Shown here: positions 29,321 through 39,890 of the stretch, one piece after another
Position numbering within the stretch: position 1 is the stretch's first letter
How the letters are laid out: each line of letters starts with the position of its first letter
From: Seminavis robusta
Taxonomy: Eukaryota > Bacillariophyta > Bacillariophyceae > Naviculales > Naviculaceae
Assembly: GCA_903772945.1 (NCBI GenBank)
Contig: CAICTM010000016.1
Coordinates: 1-64,000, forward strand
Direction: 5' to 3'
Length of the DNA stretch: 64,000 nucleotides
Translations under genes and position numbers: made by a program
Notes under the pieces: model-generated
What the model saw: the letters and a program-made list of their open reading frames with translations, nothing else
What the model was told of the DNA's origin: nothing
Database searches by the model: none

Positions 29321-29794
29321 ATGTGGTTCTACGTCGCTGACTTGCAAGACAACGCAGTTGTGGCCAATGCAACTGTTTACGGATGCATCGATGGACAGTA
29401 CCGGACCACGGTAGGAGAGGCGACGCTCTTGATGCAGATGGACCCGCATGCTACTGGATTCAAGTCGGCCTTTCGTGTCACCGTTGACGGTATGGAGCTC
29501 AACCCACTCGACAACACCGAGACCGGACACTCATTCCGTCGTCACTACGAGTTGCCAATGGACAACGACTGGGAGCTGGTGATCCAACCTTCCAAGAGCA
29601 ACAACAATGGTGGTCGTAAAGTCTTGCTGATCCGCATCAATTTCACCCCCAACAAAGAGCGCAATGAGGGACTTTCTTTTGTGCAATTGACCATTCCTAT
29701 TGTCAAAGGCAATTCCAAGAATGCCCGTCGTTGGAGCGATGCTGTTGTGTACGCTGATCAGGTCCGTCGCGAAGAACGTACTGCAGTCATCTAG
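29321..29794 (+). CDS. Hypothetical beta-rich protein
   Basis: The protein has 157 residues from the ATG at 29321 (MWFYVADLQDNAVVANATVYG). It is rich in predicted strands (ATLLMQMDPHATGF, FRVTVDGMEL, WELVIQP, KVLLIRINFTP, SFVQLTIPIVKG) with no Cys pattern, signal peptide or membrane helix. The pattern suggests a small beta-sandwich, but no family is recognised. It shares a short promoter interval with the divergent gene at 28343-29095. Confidence 0.5.
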   Translation: MWFYVADLQDNAVVANATVYGCIDGQYRTTVGEATLLMQMDPHATGFKSAFRVTVDGMELNPLDNTETGHSFRRHYELPMDNDWELVIQPSKSNNNGGRKVLLIRINFTPNKERNEGLSFVQLTIPIVKGNSKNARRWSDAVVYADQVRREERTAVI

Positions 29795-30030
29795 ATAGTA
29801 GCGTAACACTAGTAGTGAGACTATATATTTGTTCCGGCAATGCATTGATTCGTTCTATTAATAGTAGCTAGCTAGAGTGGAGGGAGGCTAAGATGAGACC
29901 TACCTCCAACAGAATGCTATACCGAAACGGAGCAATGCAGCCCACTACTAGAAGCAGTCTTAACCAAACACAGCTCTATAGAAGCATTACATTATTGGTA
30001 TTGCGGGTTCATCCTCATAGGAACAGCGCC

Positions 30031-30083
30031 AATAGATAGAGAGGCGACAATAGATAGAGAGGCGACAATAGTAGAGGCGACAA
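30031..30083. repeat. 18-bp tandem repeat, three copies
   Basis: AATAGATAGAGAGGCGAC appears twice exactly and once shortened, 50-100 bp beyond the 3' end of the PiggyBac-like gene. It may mark the terminal region of that element. Nothing else is supported in 29795-30131. Confidence 0.7.
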
Positions 30084-30131
30084 GAGCCAACGGCAACAAC
30101 ACTACGACCGCGACAGCAACACACCACAAGC

Positions 30132-33100
30132 TTACGGCGCCAGCTTCTTCATGGCGTCGGCACTGAACCTTTCAAGAGCCTTCTGTTGGTTTCCGTAGTG
30201 GTGAACAAAGAAGCAGCTGCTTTGACCGTACAGTGGCTTGTCAGAGTCTGCGTTGACAACGATGTGTGGTTTGAAGTCAGTTTGCTGCTCTGCCTTTTTG
30301 CTCAATCCGTCGCACAGCCACCGCTTGCAATGGAGGCACCAACAGTGAGTTTGACACCCACAATGCGCGCATCTGCCACGGCTACCAGAACCATTGATTG
30401 AGCCGTCAGCTCCAACGCGGAAAATGGGAAACCCAGGGCAGTTCCTTGTTCTGTCAACAACAACAGAGCTCTTTGCATCTATCTTTCCAGACGCTTGCTC
30501 TTGCTCAAACTTAATGATTTTGGCTGCCACGTTACGGTGTGGAGTCCTTCCTGTTGCCAGCATCGGCAGATCGAGACGTTGAATGTTGGCTTGGCTTCGT
30601 GTAGCGCGACCGGTGCCCTGTTCCCGTGGTGGTGTTTGTGGCGACACGGCTCTTGCTCTCTTATTTGTCATTTCACCGATCATCATGTTGAGGCTCTTTT
30701 TGAATGGTCGACGCTCCGAGGCAGAGTCTCGATAACGCTTCAAGCTTGGATAGAAAGAGAGATCTTCTTTGGCCGTCGACAGCTGGAGTAGACGATGGAC
30801 GTGAACAGCGCTGAGTGACAGCATCCGCGCCACAGCAATGGATTGATTCTCTTTAGAAGGGACGCTGTAGTTGCAATGCCAAAGAAGGTTGGTAGTCGCA
30901 TCAGATCCTCCTTTGATTGCATTCCAGAAAGAGAAGACAAGAGGAATGACACGTGCAAGCCGTGGGATCGGCTTGTCGATGTTACGGTCGACATCTCGCC
31001 ACAGGGCAAGGTCCATTCGAAAGCTGTGGTTGTCGATAGCAGCAGCATTTACAACAATCTGATCCAGCACTGCTTTCAACTGTTCGTCGATGGGCTTTGT
31101 TTCCTCGTTGCGGTCATGTATCCACGAGAGCGTATTGTTGTAGATGTCGGACAAGACGTGTCCATAAGCCTCTCGGAGAGCAGCAGAGACTGTAATGAAC
31201 ACACCGTACATGACTTCTCCACAGGTGTCGCCAACAAGCAACAGAATGCAGTCGAAGCCATACACAAACGCATGGTGAAGGACCTGTACTGCCTCGTGCT
31301 TGTTTCCAACCATAGTTGCATACTCTGCCGATGAAGCGTCAACCTCAAAGTACTTGACTCTGCGTTGCCGTGGAGTGCGATCTTGTCCAAGCAAGCGACG
31401 GATTTGATCCACGTGTTGCGTCTCCTGTTGATCTTTCTTCTTTCCCAGCCGTGCCTTTATCTCTACTCCAATAAGAGTTCCATCGGCAACCATCGCAATG
31501 AAATCAATTGAGTCTCTCGCGAAGTTGTGGGAACGACTCATCACCAACGGAGCAGAGCAGGCTGCTGTTAGCTTCAACGGAGACTCGGTTGCATCCACAG
31601 CATGCTCCTTAAGACAATCACGCATGATGTGGCATTCCAGCTGATGCCCTCTGCGAGTGTACTTCGTCGCGACAGCTGACAACGGCTCCAGGTAGCCAGC
31701 TCTTATCACCGAATGTTGCAGTTTCAATTTGTCGGAGAGCTTGCTAGTGTCCGCCTTCTGGCGGGCTCTAGGCACAACTTCTTCAACATCAATGACAGCA
31801 TCTGGGTTGGCAAGCAGATGCTCGTTGATTGCCTTTCTAATCGCATCTCGTTTGTTCCTGCTCGCAAGCGCCACGGTGGTGTCAATCTCAAGTCCTTCAG
31901 CGATCCTAGTTAGATCCGAAAGCTTCTTGAACCAATATTTCTTCAGCTTGTGTGAGACGGTCAGCCAAGCTTCAAATGTCTTTCTGTCAGCGGCTTCCTT
32001 CCTCACAAGATCTTTTGCTTTGGAGAGATCATGGCCAAGCTCTCTGAGCACGGATTGCATCTCTACAACTGTCATAACCACCTCATCTTCCTCGTCATTG
32101 TTGATCTTGGCAGCAAGTGTTGCATCCGACAACAATGTCTCGAGAGTGACTTCTTCCACGGCTACAGCAACTGGCTCTTCCTCTTTCGCTTCCTCTTTCG
32201 CCTCCTCTTGTTCGACTTTCTCTTCTTCCTTTTCCTCGTCAGCCTCTTGCACGTGTGGTGGTAGTTGCAAGATTGGCACTTCAGGCTCCTCCTGAGGCTC
32301 TTGGATTCCAGCAAGGCAATCTTTGATTGTCTTCCACGAGTCTGGATGCTCCAGCCAGTCCTCCTCTCCAGTGCAAACTGCAATTGCTCTGTCGGTGGTA
32401 GATGATGTGAGAGAAAACCTTCGGAGCAGAAACCATTCTGGAGTCCCTTGCGTTGTGTTGAGTGCAGTGACGGGGAGTCCTCGAAGCCGCTGGACAAACT
32501 CATCACTCAGTTTCTTGCTATCAGCATCAGTTGAATCACGAGGGAGGTTGTTGAAGCACTTTCGAATCTTTTCTTCAACAGACAGAGGCGTTGCACCATC
32601 GTACCACTGCAGGTCTCTTGGGTTTTCTAGCACAAGCTCCCATTCAGGGACGGCTCCAAATTCAGTTGAAATTCCAAGTGTGACGCCATCTTTTGGTTTG
32701 ATGCCACCGGTGCCACTTCGAAAGGCGAAGCAATACAACTTCCGGCCGTGCGAAGTTGTTTCCATGGTGAAGAATGTCTTGGGGCCCGTCTTTGGGATGT
32801 CAATCCTCTTGTCGCCTTTTAACAACTTCTGACAATAGGTCATCGGGATGCAGTGCTGCCTCCGAACAGTTCCAGCCGTAATCTTTGCTCCGGATTTCAT
32901 AAAGTAGTTGTGAAGCAACGATGCGTTGGTGTATCCACGGTCTTGCCCAGTTCGGACGTGGAGGAGATCACCCGGTGCGGTTCCTGGAGCTGCCAATGGG
33001 GTGATGGCGCCCCGAAAGCATCGTTGAGTGGCTATTTCTGACGAGTCGCTCTGTTGTCTCTCCCAGGCAATCTGAATAGGCATTTGCGAGTATGAATGCA

Positions 33101-33878
33101 CCAGAGTATGACACGTGTGGCCATTTCTGTTGTCTTGCGTGTGGCGAACTTGTTTCAATCCAGCCGTATAGTTGTTGCCTCGATAGTGGGCCTTGTCATC
33201 ATCGATGGTGCATTGTAGCGTTCCGCTATACCCCTCCACAAAGATTTCACGGCTGTACGCGTTGAATGCGACTTCCAGCTTCACCCAAAAAGGTACCAGC
33301 CCGGGTGGAGTGAGATTCTTGTTGCGGTCTTCCATTGATGGGGTTGATGCCGCTCCGATTCGATTCCAGGTTGTTGTGTACTCTTCCTTTGTCATTGCTC
33401 CATCCATTTTGATTCGAGAATCTTTGTCGAAGAGCTGCTTGGTTGAGAGTTGGTAGCAGCAAGACATGAAGAACGTAGTTAGAAATCGGATGAATGTGGC
33501 ATGTTCGGTATCTTGGAATATACCCTCCGCAACGAACGCTCTGAAGACAGTACTGGGGGGGCCAAAGATCAAATGGATGATTTCACGTAGCTTAGGGCGT
33601 CTGCTGCCTGTCTTCTGCTCCATCTTGTCACGAAAGAATTCCATCTCATCCTTGGCTTGCTCCCATGATGTGCCGAGAGCTAATCCAACCGTAGCCTTTG
33701 TCTCATCAACGGTGTCGACCATTTTCCAAAGTTTCTTAGAGCTCTGGATGATTTCTTCCTCCTCTGAAAGGTCCATTCGCCAGCCAATGTCATCTTCACG
33801 ATGGAAGGGGAGTACATCATCGTAGCTATCCAACCCAGAGGCATAATCACCGTCGGTATCGTCTCCAGTCGAAGCCAT
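30132..33878 (-). CDS. PiggyBac-like transposase with an inserted YqaJ-like nuclease domain
   Basis: An intact frame of 1248 residues from the ATG at 33878; the frame upstream lacks ATG. Residues about 90-340 resemble the PiggyBac DDE_Tnp_1_7 core. Its first two catalytic Asp positions would be in CTIDDDKAHYRG (near 225) and GQDRGYTNASLLHNYF (near 313), followed by the typical GTVR. From about 475 comes GTPEWFLLRRFSLTSS, the RRxxxTaS entry motif of YqaJ-type exonucleases, then a Glu-rich linker (540-570). Next, near 745-810, are RGHQLECHIM and SIDFIAMVADGTLIGVEIKAR, a D-x(n)-ExK nuclease core. WNAIKGGSDATTNLLW (near 992) looks like the third DDE Asp block, and CAHCGCQTHCWCLHC with SCFFVHHYG (1170-1225) is a PiggyBac-type zinc finger. 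No terminal repeats or TTAA ends were found. Confidence 0.75.
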   Translation of the reverse strand: MASTGDDTDGDYASGLDSYDDVLPFHREDDIGWRMDLSEEEEIIQSSKKLWKMVDTVDETKATVGLALGTSWEQAKDEMEFFRDKMEQKTGSRRPKLREIIHLIFGPPSTVFRAFVAEGIFQDTEHATFIRFLTTFFMSCCYQLSTKQLFDKDSRIKMDGAMTKEEYTTTWNRIGAASTPSMEDRNKNLTPPGLVPFWVKLEVAFNAYSREIFVEGYSGTLQCTIDDDKAHYRGNNYTAGLKQVRHTQDNRNGHTCHTLVHSYSQMPIQIAWERQQSDSSEIATQRCFRGAITPLAAPGTAPGDLLHVRTGQDRGYTNASLLHNYFMKSGAKITAGTVRRQHCIPMTYCQKLLKGDKRIDIPKTGPKTFFTMETTSHGRKLYCFAFRSGTGGIKPKDGVTLGISTEFGAVPEWELVLENPRDLQWYDGATPLSVEEKIRKCFNNLPRDSTDADSKKLSDEFVQRLRGLPVTALNTTQGTPEWFLLRRFSLTSSTTDRAIAVCTGEEDWLEHPDSWKTIKDCLAGIQEPQEEPEVPILQLPPHVQEADEEKEEEKVEQEEAKEEAKEEEPVAVAVEEVTLETLLSDATLAAKINNDEEDEVVMTVVEMQSVLRELGHDLSKAKDLVRKEAADRKTFEAWLTVSHKLKKYWFKKLSDLTRIAEGLEIDTTVALASRNKRDAIRKAINEHLLANPDAVIDVEEVVPRARQKADTSKLSDKLKLQHSVIRAGYLEPLSAVATKYTRRGHQLECHIMRDCLKEHAVDATESPLKLTAACSAPLVMSRSHNFARDSIDFIAMVADGTLIGVEIKARLGKKKDQQETQHVDQIRRLLGQDRTPRQRRVKYFEVDASSAEYATMVGNKHEAVQVLHHAFVYGFDCILLLVGDTCGEVMYGVFITVSAALREAYGHVLSDIYNNTLSWIHDRNEETKPIDEQLKAVLDQIVVNAAAIDNHSFRMDLALWRDVDRNIDKPIPRLARVIPLVFSFWNAIKGGSDATTNLLWHCNYSVPSKENQSIAVARMLSLSAVHVHRLLQLSTAKEDLSFYPSLKRYRDSASERRPFKKSLNMMIGEMTNKRARAVSPQTPPREQGTGRATRSQANIQRLDLPMLATGRTPHRNVAAKIIKFEQEQASGKIDAKSSVVVDRTRNCPGFPIFRVGADGSINGSGSRGRCAHCGCQTHCWCLHCKRWLCDGLSKKAEQQTDFKPHIVVNADSDKPLYGQSSCFFVHHYGNQQKALERFSADAMKKLAP

Positions 33879-35841
33879 CTTCCTGTTGCTTGTGCCGCGG
33901 AACGAAACCAAATGGTTGATTGTTGTCAGTTCGCTTGTCAGCACGCTTGTCAGTTTGCCTACACTCTACTGCGAAACGTTCTTCTAATGGTTTCATTTCA
34001 TGCCGTGGAGGTCCAATGCCATCACATTATCTCTCCCACAGGCAACATCGGAACACGCTTTTACACTAAGATCTTTATTTTAGCCGCTACCAAGCCTCTC
34101 TGAGAGCACTCTCCAGGCCCTCTTGACACTCCGCGCCATGCTTGCTATTGAAGGAAAGAATGTGCTGTGGAAAGCTTGTGAATGCATGCCGATAGAGAGA
34201 TAGTTCCGTCGTGTGTGGTTGGTTTTTGTATTGTGTCGGTGCGACACGATGAGTCCCGGGGAAGCCGCGAATCATGAGTGTGGATTTCTCGATAAAGTTG
34301 CACCAGTTTTTCACATCGATCCGCCATTCATCCGGATGGACTCTCTATCTTTAGCAGTAGTAAAAATGCTGATTTGTGTATCTTTGCCCCTGATGATCAA
34401 CCACCAGAGCAACTTAGCATCTTTTGTCTTTTGTTATTATAAAGTAGAAATTCTTGTACGCAGCGATAGCTGTAAGGTACCACCTCCAAGCTGTTTTAAT
34501 CACCCAACCCTGCGCTTAGTTAGTACACTGTGTACAGTACCAGCAAGCAGCATCGCATCTCTTTCTTTAGAGAAAGTTTTGCGATTTGTTATCTCCGATT
34601 TGAGATCTCTTTTCAAGCCATCGTATCATCTCTTGATAATTGTTACTGAGCATCTATCTTAGCTCTACTACTAGCTAGCTAGCAACTTCATATCTGGCTC
34701 CCGGTTCCTGGTACCTTACCAGGCACCGGCCATGGCAAACTTGGAAAATACTGTATGATTGCTAGCTAGTAGCTAACTATCTACGTGTTGTATCTAGCCA
34801 GTGCCGAACGTTCCCCAGCTTTTCTTTTCGTATCTTATATTCAAGGTCTAAGGATTCAACGATGACCTGTTTGGAAATGGAAAACGATAATGGGGAGGAA
34901 CTCCAGGGACTCATGCTTATGTGCCACAAATGTCCAAAGCGGCATAATGGTCAAGAAGAACGTAAGAAGCAGCTCGTGGATTGTTAGTTGTTACTCCGTA
35001 GTTGCTGTTTAGTGGCTGCAAGGTGTACCACAAAACTAATAAAATAATCAATACTCGAGTAGACAATTAGTACCGGTAGTGTAGACGTGTAGACTACTAA
35101 AATAAATAAAAGCAAAAATAAATGAGATTGAGAAACCACTGAGAGGTTGTCTGACGCCTGACGTATCACAAGGTTCTTTTCTCCGAATTCTCAGTCGGCC
35201 AGCTTGGTCCCGTTTGGCCCGCTTTGGTCATTGTAACAAAGATTGCAACACAGCCATAAAAGAGGGAGGCATACAGCCTAGTGGTACCATACCGCATCAT
35301 CCGGCCAATGGCCACACAGTGTACAGGCTACTAGCTAGCCAGCTACCGGTACAGTAGTCTAGCTAGAGAGGAAGGTTTGATTTTTTTAAGAAGTATGGCA
35401 CAGTCTTGGCTGCATGTAATGGTAAGCCATATCCCAGAAATCACCGGTGACAATTGCAATAGACGCACCGCATCCACTGCCAGGCAGCCAGCCAATGCAA
35501 CGCAGCCGCCACTGCCAGGACACGGTACTAGTACATGTAGCTGAGCTTGTAGCTGGTGGTTATCCCTGCCTTCGTAATATCTAGCAAGAAAGAGTGACCG
35601 GACAGAACAATGCGAAATGGAACGGATGGTGTACTAGACCTAAAGAAAAAGAAGGGAAATTCGGAAGTTCTGTTTGAATGTTTGAATGACGAAAGGAAAT
35701 CCACCAAGGAGCAGCTACCAGCAATGTGGTATTCGAATCTGGCTACTAGCTAGCTACATGTACAGACCTGGCTACTAGGCCTTAGGGAAACCGTATCATA
35801 GTGTCCCATCAAACAACTGCTGAGACAAACGAGGCATTAGA

Positions 35842-35914
35842 GGACCCCCGGCGTCCCCTAGAACTAGTAGTAGAACTGCCTGCCCCCCCTACCCCCCGGG
35901 GACGCCGGTGGTCC
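35842..35914. repeat. 17-bp inverted repeat around a C-rich spacer
   Basis: The arm 35842-35858 (GGACCCCCGGCGTCCCC) is complemented by 35898-35914 in 16 of 17 positions, with a 39-bp spacer containing CCCCCCTACCCCCC. It could be a very small MITE or a structured site. Confidence 0.7.
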
Positions 35915-36352
35915 TGCATTAGTATTACGGTGGTTGTTGAAAGTGGAAGGCCCTACTATTCAAGCCGCAGCATCCTCCATTCCAGATCATAAGCAAGCTT
36001 ATCAAATTTTGCTATCCTATTCTAGGTACCCCCAAAAGTGATTAGTTGAAGGGGCTCCAGAGGGGAGAAGGAGGAGGGTTAAGCTAGTCTGGGCAAAGGC
36101 ATCTAGTTGCACATGTTTGAGTGCATCGGTACCCCCAAAAGTAACCAGTCCAATGTACCCCAGAGGGGCTTGGTAGCTGGTGCTATAGCGAGCTAGCCAC
36201 TAGCTAGCTGACTGGTATGATAGTGCTACTGATAGCTCTACTGAATCGTTCCGTGTTATCTTAACAGAAGGGCCGTTACTGTTCCTTGTTATCTTAAAAA
36301 GAGGGTGTTTATTTTAAGTTGAACCGGTACTCGATGATGTCAGCGCGTAGAG

Positions 36353-36535
36353 CCCTACCACCGTCTACTTACACGGATGTGGTAGGATTCCTACAGCACG
36401 TTCAACGCCCTACCACCGTCTACTTACACGGCTGTGGTAAGCTTTATACACGTAGGTACATGCCCTACCACCGTCGTGTACGTATACGGTGGTAGGGCTC
36501 TACACGTCCTGTAGATCGCCTACCACCGTCTACAG
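36353..36535. repeat. 55-bp tandem array of hairpins
   Basis: Four units begin CCCTACCACCGTC or a close variant at 36353, 36408, 36463 and 36518, exactly 55 bp apart. Units 1 and 2 contain the inverse GTGGTA(G/A) 20-25 bp downstream. Unit 3 has a perfect 12-bp inverted pair (CCCTACCACCGT and ACGGTGGTAGGG). Unit 4 is cut short. Each unit can form a stem-loop. Confidence 0.85.
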
Positions 36536-37940
36536 GGGAGGTTTGTACTGTTTTTTGTATACTCAGCTTAACTAATCGATCCTATTTCTACGTTGTTCTA
36601 ATCTAACCTGGTATTTTGCAGGATCTCCAGTGCAGTCTCACTTGGTTCGGTCAGGTCATACCTTGTACTCAGTAAGATGCATGGTTGAACAGCACTCCTC
36701 CTCTGGAACACCCTTTCTGTTTGACCACCATCATGCATGCACCTTGAAAACATTTCCTATTTAAAAGAAAACAAACGTTTCTGTCCTTGGAAACCATCAT
36801 CATCTTCTTCGCTCCACCTTTCCGAATCCACAGTCCAGCCAATTGTCTGTTCTTGCCTGGTATTCACTTGCATGTAAGAGTAGTCTAGTTTCTTTGGTGG
36901 TCAAGGTTCTGCTACTCCCTTGATGGCCAGCTGAGCTTATCGCTTGGTTTGGGGTTCGAGTCCCCATCCACAACAGTTCGCACTATTTGAAAGCGACTTT
37001 AGGCCTACTCCTCGTAGTGCACAATCCTCTTCTTGCATGGTTCTCCGCTGAAGCTTCACATGGTTGAAGTCAGGTCAAACCTTGTAATATGCATGGTTGG
37101 ATAACACTCTCAAACATATGATGGCTTCATCGCCACCTTCTCGTCTCTAGTCTAGCTAGTCTAGTTCGTTTGGTTTGGCGTCACGGCAGCGTTGGATTGT
37201 GCCCATGACTCCAACATGTACGTGCAGTGGCTTGGTTTGAGAAAGATATTTTGTCCACCACTGGATGTCACTCCTGTCATTTATCCTTAACCCTGCTGTA
37301 ACTTGAAGGGCTTTCGTTTCTTGGAGACCGTCCTTGAAGCATGACTCGACGTCTCTGACATGACACCCGACTGAGCTCGGTGTCTCTGACGCAATCGCTT
37401 CCTGCTTCAAGAGTTTCACCTCCACGATGAGTCAAAGATGGGAAGAAGGAGCAACCTCACCATGACGTGTTGCACTCTACCCCTCTCTTGTCCGTTGTGA
37501 CCAAGCGGTTCAAGAAGACATCTGCAACCAGTCAGAACCACGACATTCATTGCAAGCTGGCTCAATCCCTAGCATGGATTCAATCACGGGTTGATCGAGA
37601 CCACCAAAACCGGACTACTAGCTAGCTAGTAGGCTACCGGTAGCTGGCTGCTACCAGGCTCAAGCGGACAACTGTCTTCATGTATGTAGATGCTACAGGT
37701 ATAGATGCTTGGGTGTTGTTTGACTGGTATGATCTAGTATGTAGTAGTACTTATGAAATTGGCCGCTTAATAGTGCCTCACTGACAAGGGATGTAGGGTA
37801 CAATGATTGGACATAGAACATGATCAAGTGTTTGATTGCTTCTCCTGGTAGTTTGAGCTGTGCTTCTTGGCGCCCCGGTGGAAACCCCGTCTATAGTAGT
37901 TGCTTGCTGGCTGCCCGTTTAGTTGCTTCGTTGCTTGACT

Positions 37941-39061
37941 TTAGGGCAGAGTTGGGCTGTTACGAGACGACGCAAGTGCCATGAGAGCCATTTGGATGGC
38001 GGCATCGTTTTGTTGACGTTGTTGAGCCGCTTGCTGTTGCGCTTGTTGCTGCTGGGCACGAAGGAAATTTTGCTCGGCACGGACACGGGCCAGTGCCAGT
38101 AGCTGCTGCTGTTGCTGGTCATTCCTCTGTTGGTGCTCCGCGAAGAGCGCTCTCTGCAAGGTAGCAGTGGAACTGGCAGCCGCGTCCGCCAGAGGCAAGG
38201 AAGCCCTTCGTCCCACTGCCGCTGTGAGCAAGTCACGGTTGCGGTGTTCACTCAAAAGCTGGAGGAGTCTCGCATCTTTTTGTTGCTGTTCCAATGCAGC
38301 GACAGCTGTGGAGGTGGTGGTCAGGGGGAGCTGAGGCAGCAACGCCGTCAGGGAGGCAGAAGGGGAACTTGGTGGTGCAGCTGCTGCCAACTGAGACAGC
38401 GTGGACAGCCGGGTGTTGCCGACAGCCATCATGGGAGACTCGAGGGTCTGACGGTAGAGGGAAGCGTGAAGTGAAGTAGTTTCAGCAGTCCTCGGTTGTT
38501 CAGGCTTGGAAGCAGCAGCGGCGACGGCGACGACAGCAGCGGCCTTTCCCGACTTGCTCATCTTCATGGACTTGAGCATCTCTGGAGTGCTGGTCTTGCG
38601 AAAGGCGGCATGGTGAAATGCCAAGGCAGACTCTGGCAGTGCATGATAGAAGACACGGCGAAAGCCCCTGTAAAGATCAGGAAGAACGAAGGAATCATCA
38701 GTGAGAAAGCTGCCTTCAGATCATTGCCAGTTGCCTTCAGACACTCCTTTTCAGTGACTTACCATCGGTTAAGCGATCGGATAAAGCTGGTGAGCTTGGT
38801 CCCACGAAACCAAACATCGAGGATCTTCTTCTGGACCGTTTCCGAGTCAAAGGCAAAGCATTCTCCATCTGGTTGCCACCACATGGTGTCGGGTTCAAAG
38901 TCCTTGTTGAGGATCTCCATCAGCTTGTCAGGGAGGCGCACCCGTCCTCCATACTGGATAATGCAGTGAGATGGCTCCTTCAGCTCACCGGATTCGTCCA
39001 CAAGGCGTCCAAGGACACCACTCTCGTCCTTGCGTTGTTGTTGGTCCTTGTTCTCAATCAT
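37941..39061 (-). CDS. HSF-type DNA-binding transcription factor
   Basis: Two exons (39061-38763 and 38667-37941) joined over a 95-bp GT-AG intron give 341 residues from the ATG at 39061. The HSF domain covers about residues 40-125: LPDKLMEILNKDF, MWWQPDGECFAFDSE, DVWFRGTKLTSFIRSLNRW, then GFRRVFYHAL after the splice, and FHHAAFRKTSTPEML. The intron falls exactly at the conserved NRW-GF junction, which confirms the model. The C-terminal two thirds are Ala/Ser- and then Gln-rich (QQQQQLLALARVRAEQ), probably an activation or coiled-coil region. Diatoms carry large families of such HSF-like factors; target genes are unknown. Confidence 0.92.
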
Positions 39062-39675
39062 TGTAGTAATGTGATTTGATGGGTTGGTCTGAGCAGGTAG
39101 TAGTGTTTGAAGGGTGTTTGTGTTGTTGGCAGTGTGAGAGAAGCAGGTTCCAGCGAAGTTTGTCTTGTCTTGTTTCTATCCTTGAATTTGTGAGTTCAAA
39201 ATTGTTGTGTGGCAGTCGGGACGGCGATGTGCGGACTCGAGCCATCCAGCCATCCATCTTCAAGGGCTCCAGCAGCGCGTACCATCTTGAAAGGCTCCAT
39301 CCAGCGTGTACCAACTGTCCGTAGCGCCCTGTCAAAGTGCCACAAGAGGCCACAAAATCTGCAACATCAGGGCGACGTCAGAGAAGCCCGCTACAAAAGA
39401 TATCTACTATTGTCTATCGGATATCCACATCTGTTCTTTTGGCTCCAAAACTAGGAAAGCACTTGTCCTGGTCAATTCTCTACAGTATGCCCCCAGTATC
39501 TTGAGTTAGCTCTGAGTTCACCTTGAGGTCTCCAGAGACCCACAGTCACTCAGAGCTTCAATATGTGTACAAGATAGATGTCATAGGAAAATATTGAAGA
39601 TTGCTGAAGAGTACATCAATAAAACACATAAAGCTCCTTTGCAACCTCAAGTATGCTTTAATACCAAACCGTATC

Positions 39676-39890
39676 TGTCAGCTATCTATTGCCATCGGAA
39701 CTGCCTTCCAACAAAAACAGCAACTCTTACACGTTTTTGAGTACACTTTCGTACAGTATACTCGGGAGTAGAATTTATATCCATATATCTATTGCCCCGG
39801 AACTGCCTTCGAAAAAGAAACAGCAACAGCTCAGCAACAGCTCAGCAGCTCAGCAACAGCTTCAGCAACAGCTTCCAGCAACCCACACTG
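39676..39890. repeat. Two copies of a 35-bp block, then a CAGCAACAGCT minisatellite
   Basis: CTATTGCC, CGGAACTGCCTTC and AACAGCAA recur in order from 39683 and from 39790. The second copy runs into about seven imperfect units of CAGCAACAGCT(T) ending near 39888. There is no gene in 39062-40350. Confidence 0.65.

Larger units (their letters stand above)
33879..37940. other. 4-kb gene-free region
   Basis: No protein gene longer than about 60 residues is convincing here on either strand. The region holds CTAGCTAG clusters, an inverted repeat at 35842-35914, a hairpin array at 36353-36535, and two pairs of short repeats: GGTACCCCCAAAAGT at 36025 and 36128, and a 55-bp block at 36643-36697 recurring at 37060-37114. 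A perfect tRNA-like T arm sits at 36948, but no whole tRNA folds around it. Confidence 0.6.

Noticed and set aside
34861-34986. 41-codon frame with Cys-His residues (MCHKCPKRHNG)
   Set aside because: Too short, with no homology recognised and no neighbouring exon with a splice site.
36353-36535. CRISPR-like array
   Set aside because: Repeat spacing is regular, but the units are whole tandem repeats with related spacers and there are only four; the host is eukaryotic.
36890-36975. Possible tRNA around the T arm at 36948
   Set aside because: The T arm is perfect, but no acceptor or anticodon stem pairs upstream at any reasonable spacing.
37919-38251. Alternative minus-strand frame beside the HSF gene
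   Set aside because: It overlaps the Gln/Ala-rich exon in another frame; the HSF model is confirmed by the splice at the NRW-GF junction.
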